DNA from: Sapria himalayana
Taxonomy: Eukaryota > Streptophyta > Magnoliopsida > Malpighiales > Rafflesiaceae
Direction: 5' to 3'
Length of the DNA: 64,000 bases
Assembly: GCA_029783825.1 (NCBI GenBank)
Contig: JAREIK010000385.1
Span: 1,054,001 to 1,118,000, forward strand
This document shows positions 39,701 through 51,700 of the stretch, in pieces. The notes beneath the pieces are model-generated. The model did not search any database and had not been told where the DNA came from. It saw only the letters and a program-made list of their open reading frames with translations. The position numbers and the translations under genes were made by a program. Within the stretch, counting starts at the first letter, position 1; every line of letters starts with the position of its first letter.

Positions 39701-42700
39701 TTCTTTTGTTTATATCAAAATGTAAGTCATAATTGTGTTGCCATGTCCATGCGTGTTGCTACGTAATGTCTATCCTATTCTTTGTCTGTTTTGGTTTCAT
39801 CATCAAAATTTTAGCTTGATGGCAAATGTTTGAGCTACTGATTTTTGTTTTTTTTAAAAAAAAATATAATTCTATCTCACACACACACACACACACAATT
39901 ATGTGCAGAGCGAATACAAAAGGGGAATTAGCGGTTGGAATTTTGATCTTGAAGATATGAAAGCTCAGGCCTCTCTTGTAAGTAATAGTCTGCAGTGTTC
40001 CCTTAGGCAAGGATGCCATACTTGTTTATATTCCTGGAATTTGTAAGGATGCATTCCTGCGCTGTATTTTTATTTCAGATACATGATACCGAGGACCCTA
40101 TGGTGGAGAATGATGTAGGACGGCCCTCAAATAATTTGCCTTCAGTTGGTCCACCAGCAAAGCAGCAGGACGTTCAATCTCTATTTCTAGGAGATGCTGT
40201 AGAAATGGTATTTCGGAATTCTGTGGCATTCATTATATCTGCATGTCCTGCAACTTTATATTTGCGCCAGGCTGGTCCACACGCCCAGCCCTTCCCCGCT
40301 CTACAGACTTGATCTCAACCATCTCCCCCGGTCAAGGGCCTGGTTCGAACATGGGTTTGTAATTTTGAAATTTAACTAAAAAAGTTTTTATAGAGCGAAC
40401 GACACAATATTGGGGTTGGGTTGCATGAGTCTTGCAGCTGTTTGCAGTAATTTTATCTCTTGTTTTTCTCTGATTAAAATGTTCCAGGATGACACTTCAT
40501 TGGCGAAGAGTCAAATGCTTCCCCATCAACCACTTGATTTGTTGCCACATCTGAAGTAAATTTTAAGCTAGTGTTTTCTGTTCTGGTTTTCACTTTTTGA
40601 AACGAGCAGGATTTTTGTGAAAATGTTTCTGTTGTTTGCAGTTTCCAACCTGAGAAATCAGGTAATGATTCAGGCCTTGACATTCATCATTGCGAACAGC
40701 ACATTTCTGGTACGCCTCGTCGTGAGGATCTCTGTGAGAATGGGGACTCTAAAAGGCTTGTCGTGGAGAATGATGGAAAGCCTTTGGATGTCCATTGCGA
40801 ACAGAAAATGGGAGGTTCGTCCGGGGTGCTCAATCTGCCAGAAACGGTTGCTGCTCCAAACTATGCTGAAAGGTTGGACAATGTTTATAGAATTACTTTT
40901 CTTGGTTATAAAAATGGCTTTGAGACTTCTTTTTGTTTTGATGACCATGAGTGTCCTGGCCATGAGATTGTGCCTTGGTGCGATGGAAAATGACTTCGCG
41001 GGTAATTAGAGGTGTCAACTGGGCCGGGCCGGGCCGGCATGAGGCACGGCACGGTATCGTGCCAAAATCAAAATTTTTTTAAAATTAGGGTTACGGGGGT
41101 GCCGAAATCCTAATTTTTTTAAATTTAGGGTTACGGGCGCTCCGAAACCATAATTTTTTTCTATTAAGGGTTCGGCCCGACCGGGCAGAACTCGGCGGAT
41201 CGTGCAGCGGGCCCGTGCCAGGCTGAACTCCACAAAAACCATGCCGGGCCAGACACTACACGGTACTAGAATATAATCAGCTGTTCATTTTAATCAATTT
41301 GAGGCCTATGTGATTATTTTAAACAAATTAAGTTGTTCTTAGTGATGAACTCTTTATCTGCTAAATGACCTCAGAGTGACTAATTTTAGAAATAATTTTT
41401 CATATATGTTGTAGGTAGAGAAGTAATAAGTAAAAAAAGCTCAGATCCATGTAACTCAATAAATTTATGCTGGAGGGAATCAATGTGAATAATCATAAGT
41501 TTTGATTGGGGCAACTCTTATGTTGTTTTATTTTCGTTCATAGCATAAAATAAATCAAAAAATCAAAATAAAATAAAAAGTATAAAAACTATTATATCCT
41601 GTCAATGATGCATCAATATTAAAAATATTTATATTGAATAAAAGAAAAGAAAGTAAAAATCTCTTCAAGATTTTTACGAATATATTAACTAGTTGACCTG
41701 TTATAAGAATATAGGCTATAAGAATAGTATAGTCTTGGATATTTTTCTAATAAAAAAGTAATTAATCTCTATGTATTATTTTTAGTCAATAAAAATTAGA
41801 TTAAAAATTATATGTCTCACTATATATTTGTCAATCTTCTCAATGTTATATCTGATTCAAAATATTTAATGAGTAATTATCTTAATTATTTTAAACTTTG
41901 CCTCTGTGTTATATCTTGAAATTATTGTAAATCACTTTTTTTAGGATGTAAGATTGTCTCAAAGAAAAATATAAAATTTAATAGTAGACCTTTCAGTGCA
42001 AGCTATGTACAATTTGGATTGGAAAAATTGACGAGATGAAAGAACTCATGATTAATGATAGTGATGCTAATGCCTATTGATTTATTCAGATATCTTAGTA
42101 TACAAAGAGCCGTATCTGAATGAACTTATCATGAAAAGAATCTAGGATAATTAACTATAGTAGATGCTTAAGTTATATATGATTTAGTAATAATCGGATA
42201 ATTAATTTTTTTTTTTTGTTTAGTAGAGTTAATTGGAAGGCTTAAATTAGATGAGAAATTAGTATTTGGCTCAATAAGAATTAACTACTTAGTATATCTT
42301 AGTAATAAGAGTATCTTAGTATATCTTGAAAGAATTATTTTTGTTATTATTAGTAGAGGTGTCAAATGGGCTGGGCCTGACACAGGCCTGACATGGTTCA
42401 ACCGCCCTCGGGCTGGCACGACATGCTACAGTGCATTGCATGGGCCCGTGCCGGGCACACCTTCGGCACCAATCGTGCTGTGCCGGACCGATGGATTTTG
42501 GCTCGTGTGCCATGCCAGGCACGGTACGGGTGGCCATGCACCAAGTGTGATCATGAGTCACGATGGGGGATGATGAGCCAACACCCGACGGGTGAGGCTC
42601 GGCGAGCCGTGATAGGATGACGACGGTCGAAACCCTAATATTTTTTAAAAAAGTAGGGTTTCGGCCTGACCCGAACTGGGTTGGACTGGCTCGAACCCAG

Positions 42701-45700
42701 GCGGATTTTGGGTCGTGAGCTTGTGCCGGGCCTGACCTCCAATGGCACAGCATTGTACTGTAGCATGCCGTGCCTGGCACGACACGCCAGCCCGGTTGGG
42801 CTCAAAAAAAGCAAGTCGGCCGGCCCAGTTCAGCTCGTTTGACACCTCTAACTACAGAGAAAAAAAATTTAATAATTAGTAACGAATATTTGAGTAAAGT
42901 CTGCCATAATAAGTTTTGATTTTAGGTAATCTATCTTCTAATTTGGACATAACTTCTTAGTTAAAATTCACTTGCAACCAATAATATATGTTTTATAACG
43001 TCGAGATATTAGTTCTAAAGTTTCAATGGATTGAAGGATATTTATTTTTTTCAATATTATTTTGTACTATCCTCGATAATAGAATATCTCATAAAGAGAT
43101 TTGTGTATCATAATACTATCAAGGGAAGCAGTAAAAGTGTAAAAAATAGAGAATATATTAGTACAATAATATGTGAAATAGAGTGCAGAGTATTGTATTT
43201 TTATTTTTTTCTTTTTCTCTTAGTATAAATGTCAAGTTTTAGGTGATCAAGTCTCCTCATATCCATCTCATTCTGAGTCGTGATTAGAATAAATTCGGGG
43301 CTTAAACATGTTATTTAGACTCGAGGGAGATTCGTTTTCTAGGAAAATATTACTTTCTTCATAATCAATTTATTGTGTATCTTTTGGTATATATGTTGAC
43401 TCATTTAAAGTGTCATCATAATAAGAATCAATAAGGTTAGATGTTGATGATGAACGACTCTTTTTTGAGTGGAGGCCCAAGTTAGACTTTAAATGAATAA
43501 GAAAAATTAAAAAATAATAGTTTCAGATGTACTTCTAGATCCTTGCTCTTGTGAGATTCATAATAGGATGACAATGAGTTCTGCCAAAAAAAGTAATATT
43601 AATATTCAATTAGAGGTGTCAACCGGGCTGGGCCGGCCCAGGCCGGCACGAGGCACTGCACGATTTGGTCCTGCTTGGGCCCGACACGGCATGAGAATTT
43701 TTTGTGCCCGTGTTCGTGCCGTGCCTGTCCACGGCACCAATTGTCACTTGCCGAGGCCAACTGGGCCTCGTGTCGTGCTTGGCTCGGCACGGTACCTCGG
43801 CACGAGCCGAGAAACCACCCCAGCAGAAAAAGCTGAGCTTGACGGGCGAGGCTCGCCGAGCCCTGAAAGTGAAGAAGAATCATGGTTGCGCGGTGACGTA
43901 ATTTGTGCCGCGGACCCGTGCCGGGCTGACCTTCACAGAATCGTGCTGGGTCAAGCACGACACGGAAGCAAGGTCGGGCCGGCTAAAAATGGGCCAGACC
44001 AGCTTGACACTGCCCGTTTGATACCTCTACATTTAATGATATTCTGTCAATCTCGGATGTATCATACTTATAATATCTATGGGTAGTGAAATATTCAAGA
44101 AATGCATACTTAACTACCATAGGTATCATTTTGTCATGTACATGGGATAAATTGTAAATAAAATAAGTAATGTCAAAAATGTTGGGAGGTAAAAGGAATG
44201 ATCTCTTTCCAGGATATAACATTTGAAAGGTACAAGATGAGAAAAGATCAAAGAATACATTTAGCTGATAAGATAAGATGTAATTAAAATTACATCTCAA
44301 TAAAAATATTTAAAAACACTTATTTTAAAGAGTAGTGTTCGAGTCATCTAATCAATATAATAAATATTGAAATCATTAAATATATATTCTAATGCATTGT
44401 TATTTTATTAATTTTTATATTTTTATAAAATTATTGAAAAAAAAACTAACCAATTAAAACACTAATATTCATTGAAAAATGTACAAAGCATGTAAATTTA
44501 TTTTGAGTTTTATTTTTTCTAGCCCCCCATATGTTTAAGTGTCTTAGAATTAATAAAATTTTGCTCATACAAGTGTGACGAATAAGAGAAGAAATTATAG
44601 TCTATTTTCTTAATTGACACGTCTCATATTCTAGCGTATAAATATATTTAATATTATGATCAAAATTTCTCAGCTTGAAAAATAATAGGTGACTAAGTCG
44701 ATAATAAATAAGTAATGGATCAAAAACACTCAAGCCTCTACTAGTATACTCCATCGTAGAAAAAAGAACATGTAGAAATAGTTCACCTTCTCAATCCTAA
44801 AGGAGAGTTGGGTTTGAAATTTTTTGATCATGCAAAAAAATATTGAAAGAAAAAAAATAAAATTAGAGTTTTATAATTTTAAAAGATATCCCATTAAAAT
44901 ATAGTGATTATTTTTTGATTATAATATTTAGTGAACTAGAAAATAATATAGTGATCAATGAATAATTATCTATAACATGATTACTAGTTCTCGATTCTAT
45001 AATCAAAGAGTATGAAATGAGAAGATAAGTCACAACTGCTATAGTACATAAGGAATGAGAAATATTTGTTGTCGCTTTATTAGAGAGAAGCCTAGCCTAC
45101 ACATCTCTTGTAAGAGTTGGTGCGCAGTGCGCTAACTTATTGAGGATTCCTTGACGATTCTGATAATGGTGATCTTAAAGAGCACACACCACATGCTACA
45201 AGAGAATGAGTCACAATATGAATAATTATTGGGAGTTATTTTTAGAGAAGAGCTCGATAACACTATGGATGGCTGATGGGTAGGCTGACTGCTAAATATA
45301 TCTAGGAATCCTTAAAGAGCTTTTTGTCCATGACCCATGCAGAAAGGGAATATTCATGATTCTTCCCAAGTTGATTTGAGGAGAGGGAGGTTTTCCAAAA
45401 GAGTAAATTTATCTCAAATCTAAAAGACCTAGTAGTCTGAGAGTGAATTTAATCTCTAGCATATAGTGAGTAGGCAATAAGAGACCGTGCTACTCAGAAC
45501 TTATATATTCTATATTAAGAGTAGAGACTAGTAGTCCTATAGTCAAATGGATCATGTTGTGCCTAAACAATCTGAATAATGGTGACCTAGTCGTGCCACC
45601 ATGTTGTACCAGACACGACATGAAAGTTTGTTTGTGACGTGCCTTGCCATGCAGGCACAACACAAATTTTATGTCAGTCGGACATGGCTGATGTCATGGC

Positions 45701-48700
45701 TTTATGAATTGGGCATGTTGATCATGCCAGGTCGGACTTGTATCTGTACTGTTATATGTACATATTATTTATAATATATATTTTATATTCATTGTTATTA
45801 AAATCATATGATTTAAGACTTGATTCATGATTCGATTCATGATTTAGGGGGTAAACGATCTGACTATTTAAAAAAAAGTTATAAAAATAAAAATTAAAAT
45901 AACAAAAAAAATTACGAACTGTAGGAATTAATTAACGTGGAAAAAAGTAACTCCAACATTTGGTATTATGAATCTATGAGAAGAAATGAAAAAGAGAGAA
46001 TAACACCAACAGTTTGGTATAAGTATAATGAATTTATGAGAAAAAAAAAAAGAAAAACTAGAAGCTGAAGAAGAATAAAAAAGGAGAAAAAAAACCTTGA
46101 AATTTATGTATTATAATCTTATTATTTAAACATATTAAAATAGTTTATAATTTTTTAATTATATGAAATTACATATACTTTAATTATTATTATAAATATA
46201 AAATAAATCTTATGATTTGATTCTTGATTCTTTAATTATGCATTTTGATTTCGATTTGAATCTCTATTTAACAACTATAATTATACTAAATCTTATTTGA
46301 TACACAAATTATTTTTATTTTTAATTATGTTAAAATATGTCTAGAATATTGAAATTTATATATTTTTTAATTTTTTAGATAAATGATTTGAAATCATAAG
46401 AGAGAATTTGTTTTGGTCTCGGTCTTATATCTTTCAATTGAGTTATCTTTATTATCAATGTCGATTTTAATTTTATTTTTTATTAAATTTAGTAAATATT
46501 ATTGCTTAATGTTTTATATTTTTACTAAATTATTTTTATTAATTTACTAATCTAAGATTCTAAATAAAATAAGAATAATAAATTATAATGTCTACTTTAT
46601 TTTTCTCTGTGAAACATAAAATTTGATTGTTTTACATGTATTGTATCTCTCATCCTCATGCTTAGATGTTTCTCGTGATATATTATTAGGATACTAGCAG
46701 TATTTTGTTAAGTAAAAAAAAAATTATAACTAATAATTAATTTACAAAAAAATTGTAAAAAAAGAGGGTAATATTTTTGTAAAGCACTGAGAGGAGAGGA
46801 GAAAAGAAAATTTAGATATTAGCTATAAAAAATTAAAGTTTGAGTCTTAGTATATATAGAATTTTTTTTGAATAAAAAAATATATTTTTTTTATTTTTTT
46901 CGATTAAAATCCGAAAGTAAATCTGACATTCATTGAATTTTTGCCCAAGAGCCATTGGATACAAATTGATGTCTCATATTTGATTTTATTTTTTTTTATT
47001 TTGATTAACACAATAGTGACTTTTATTTTTGCAGACTGTTATTTCTACATGATTGATTTTTTAAAAATTTGTTGTGCAATGCATAGATGTGTCATGTTGC
47101 ATGTCATGCCTTTGTGCTTGACATGAGACACTATAAGTGCTGGCCTAGCACACATGAGTTGTGTCGTTGGCAGACATGATCACATTACATGTGTCAAACG
47201 GGCCATGTCTGCCTGGCACGACCTATTTTTTTGAGTCCCATACGAGCTCGCGTACTATGCCAGGCACGACATCCTACAATACTCATACCGTGCTTGGCAT
47301 AGCACGGTTCACTGGAGGGCAGGCTTGACACAGCCCACGGTCCAAAATCAGCCCGGGTTCGAGCCTGTTGTAGGTAGAGGTGTCAAACGTGCCGGGCCGG
47401 CCCTGCCCAGCACGAGGCATGGCACGGTTCGGCCGTGCATGGGCCGGCCCGGCACATTTTTAAAGCGTGCCCGGGCCCGTGCCGTGCCCGGGTTAGAATC
47501 AGCTCGTGCCGTGGCACGGCACGGGTTCGTCCCGTGCCGGTTTACGCGGGCACGTGTTGGGCGTGCCGCGTGAGTTGTGAGTCCTTGCGGCCTCCCGGAC
47601 CCCGGTCCCGCGTCCCGGCTCCTGCCTGCCCGGCCCTGGCGCCTGGCCTGTATGGCCAAGGCGTGCCCGAGCGGGCCCGGCCCGGCACGGCACAGCACGG
47701 TAGCACGATCGTGCTCGTGAAAAATGGGCCGTGCCGTGCCGGGCCGGCCCGTTTGACACCTGTAGTTGTAGGCTAAGATAATTTTTAACCTAGAATAGGA
47801 AATAGGGTCTAGCGATGGCGTGTCTGTGCTGCCGTCGCTCGTCTGGCGTGTTGAGTTGTTGTTGGTTGGGCATGCCGAGCTATCGCCAGTCGCGCGTGCA
47901 GAGCCATCCTTCGTCGAGTGTCTCTGCATCGTCCATCGTGTGTCGTTTGTCGTGTCATCACTCGTGCCGTGCCCACGTGCCCACGTGCCAGGCACCCGGG
48001 TCGTGCCTGGTATGGCATGCGGGCTGAAGTTCCTTGGCAAGGCACGACACTGCACGAATTGTACCGGGGATCTTCCCGGCACGAATTGTCCGAAGGTCTG
48101 CCCAGCATGGGCCCAGGAACAGTCTCGGACCAATGCCGTGATGGGACAAGCAATCTTGAACTGGGCCTGGCTTTGGGCCGAGCCTATGCTGCTCGGCCCA
48201 TTTGAAACCTCTAGATCACATATCATGACTATGCTTCGTCTGGTGTATGAGCTATCTGGCTTACTTGATACCTCTAAAGAAGAGGACTCATATTACCTAT
48301 TCAAAGTAGAGGAGAATCTCTCGAGAAGTTGGGTGGTCTTGCAAACAACCTAATAAGCTCGATCTCTCAATCACTTTTCTAAAAAAAATACAAGTTATAT
48401 TGAAGACCCTATTTTATATATATTATTATATTCAAATGTTGAGTCAAATTAAGAAAGATAAAACAACTAATTATATTTCGTTTGATTCTACTATTCTACT
48501 ATATATGCCAAGCAGGGTCCGGCTAGTCAGGTTTGCTCCAGGCTAGTTTGGGTTCAGTCCAGGCTGTGCCTGGGTCAATTGGCCCAGTCGACACCTCTAG
48601 CTATGATCAATTGGAAGGAAAGCATGGTCCACTCCACGCATGCTGATTGTGACGGATAAGAAATTTTATAGCCATAAAGTGTTATTTGACAGAACATTTG

Positions 48701-51700
48701 TGCTTTGGAATTTTCAGTGACGGTCTTCCTGATCAACAACAAAATGGTTCGAGCAGCAACGGAACAGCTGGAACATCCAACGGCCATGAACATGATGGAA
48801 CCTCAGATATTCTTTCTAAACCGTCTAACTCACCTGGCAAGTGCTTTAGGTTTTCTACATGCCATCAAACAAGAAATGCATCCTTTTTTTTTTTCCTAAT
48901 AACACAGCATCATGCTGCAGCAAACATGGATGAATCCGAGCACAAGGCAAAACAGCCTGTAATTCAGCAGAAGGGGCGTTTCAAGGTTACTTCCGAGAAC
49001 GTCGATGCAGAAAAGGCTACCTCAAACAATGTACGCTTCTGATTTTTTTTTTTTTTTGTCTACTCAGCAAGCATACAAGACGTGCCTTTTCCCCCCTCCC
49101 CTACAGGTAGCTCCGTCTCCTATGCTACAAAAAAGTCAAAGCATGCAGGTCAGTCAGTAGCATTTGCGTACAACTTGTTATAAAATAAAACTAAATTCGT
49201 AATAATTCGAAAGATAGAAAATTCAAAGTTGAAGTAATAAATTAAATCATGAAATAAAATATAATCAAGAGAAACTGAGAAATTGAAAATGCATGGGAAT
49301 CCATCTCAAAGGAATAGGAAAACTCATTTTATAGAAAAAATTTTGGAAATCCCCATAGAGATTTTCGATGTTGGCTAGGTGATTTTTATCTAATCCAAAT
49401 AAAATAATATTCTCTCACTTGAAAATCTCTTTCTTTGCTTGTCAATACTTGTTTTCAATCTTGTTAAGTCACATAAAATTTTACACCATTCAAATTTGTC
49501 AGTGTTGATTGATTTGGTCAAAATATCTATTATGTTTTCTTCGGTATGAATCTTTTGTAAATCTACACTTTCTTCTTCTACTTTCTCTCGTACAAAATGA
49601 TATTATACCCTAATGTGTTTTATTTTTGAATAAAATACTGGATTTTTTGTTACGTGTAGAGCACTTTGACTATCACAAAATAAAGTTATTTTATTTTATT
49701 TGTATCCAAGCTCTTTCAATAGTATTTACAATCAGATTACTTCTTTACTGGTTTGTGTAGCTGTAACATATTCTGTTTCTGTCGTAGAAGTAGATACAAC
49801 ATGCTGTAATTTTGAAACTCAATTTAGCTCTTCCAGCAAGAGTAAAAATATAACATGTTGTAGACTTCCTATTATTAATATTTTCAACATAGTCTATATT
49901 AACATAATATCTGACAATAAGATTCGAACTATAGTATATTATAGTATTTGAGGTTCCTTTCAGATATCTGAAAATTTTATTGACAGTACTCCAATGTTCT
50001 AAGTCAAGATTTGTCATGAATCTATTAATCATTTTCACCGCTTGTATAATATTTAGTCTTGTATAAATCATTGCAAATATTAATTTTTTTACTGCTGATG
50101 CATACGGTACTCGAGATATCTTTCTTTTCTCTTTTTCCAAGCTAGGACACATGCTTGAGGATAATTTGAAATTAACATGAAAATAAGTAGAACTTAGTTT
50201 ACTATCTTGCATGTTGAAACGATGCAAGATCTTGTTAAAATAATTTTGTTGAGAAAGTTAAATCTTCATATTATTTCTATCTCGGTAAATCTGCATCCCT
50301 AGAATCTTGTTTGCTAGTTCCAAATCCTTTATATCAAATTTCCTAGCTAAATGTACCTTCAATTCTTAGTTTGACATTTGTTTTGGTCTGCTACCAACAT
50401 GTCATCCACATATAATAGTAAAATGATGAAATCATTTTCTTCAAATTTTTTGTAGTATTTATAATGGTCTGAACTAAGTTTATTATACCCAAGGCTCATG
50501 ATAAAGGAATCAAATCTCTTATTCTAATACCTCGGTGCTTGTTTCATACCGTATAGAGATTTGTTCAACTTACAAATCAAGTTCTCCTTATCAATTTCAA
50601 CTAATTATTCTGGCTGAAACATATAAATTTCTTCTCTAATTTCTCCATGAAGAAAAGTAATTTTAGCATCTAACTACTTCAAATACAAATTAAGTATAGC
50701 ACATAGAGTCTTTACTACTCTAATTATTGTAAGACGAACCACCGGAAAAAAAATTTTATTGAAGTCAATACATTCTTTCTGAGTATATCCCTTTTTCACC
50801 AATCTTACACGATATCATTTTATTTGATCATTGTTATCTCACTTTATCTTGTAAATCTATTTGTTGTTAATAGTTTTTTTTAATTGGTAACTGTACTAAC
50901 TTCCAAATTTTATTCTTATATAGAGCTTCAATTTTTTCCACCATTGCTATCATTCACAGAGATGCATTTGAATTATTTGAAGCTTTTTGAAATATTTAAT
51001 ATTTTCCATCTTTTGTTAGGAGATAATATGCAATGTTGTTTTTCGTAACATACTCTGAGTGCCAAGATGGCGGTATTTTATTATAAGTTGGCCGACTAAC
51101 TTCTTGAACCTCAGACATGACTTATTCTTGTGCCTCATGCTCTAGTTCTTTCTTCATTGATTTTTGAATATTTTGTATCTGATCATTTTTTATATGCACA
51201 GTGGTAGTTTCTGAAACTTCTTTTAATGTGTTATAATCTTTAATTCTTTCTTTAAAAATTATATCTCTGCTGATAATTACCTTATGGTCAGTGGGTTCTC
51301 ACAGGAGATATCCCTTCACTCCTTCAGCATACCCTAAAAATAATCATTTTCTGGATTTTGGATCCAACTTTCTTCTTTATTGGGTGTTATACATCACATA
51401 TGTAGGACATCCAAAATAATGTTAAGTAGAGTAATCTACTGGCTTACCCATCCACATCTCTATTGGTGTCTTCAAATCAATCGATATTGTTGACGATCGA
51501 TTTATCACATAACATGTAATTTTTGCTGCTTCCGCCTAAAAGAAATTGAGTAGTCTTGTAATCCTTAATATTTTTCTCATTCTTTCTGTAAGAGTTCTGT
51601 TCAACCATTCTGCTACTCTATTTTGTTGTAGCATGTACGTAACAGTGAACTGCCATTTGATATCGTCTTGCTTACAAAAAATAAGAAATTCACCAGCTGT

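Noticed and set aside
40873..40993. Extension of kinase exon 12 to the stop at 40991-40993 as a natural C-terminus
   Set aside because: A phase-2 GT donor at 40873 joins correctly to exon 13, and the downstream exons carry conserved family sequence; an alternative short isoform remains possible but is unsupported.
42316..42780. 154-aa minus-strand open frame
   Set aside because: It lies inside a hAT non-autonomous copy and reflects its GC-rich subterminal repeats, not a gene.
43568..44086. 172-aa plus-strand open frame and 119-aa minus-strand frame
   Set aside because: Both cross the termini of the hAT copy at 43611-44029 and have no family similarity.
47348..48226. 292-aa open frame on the minus strand, plus overlapping frames on both strands
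   Set aside because: It spans the ends of two nested hAT copies and follows GC-rich hexamer arrays; composition is Arg/Pro/Ala/Gly low complexity and all frames there are open for the same reason.
48837..48920. Treating this segment as coding because the frame stays open
   Set aside because: It contains a T-run and intron-like 3' end and encodes a Phe-rich insert absent from the family pattern; intron removal by a GC-AG pair fits better.
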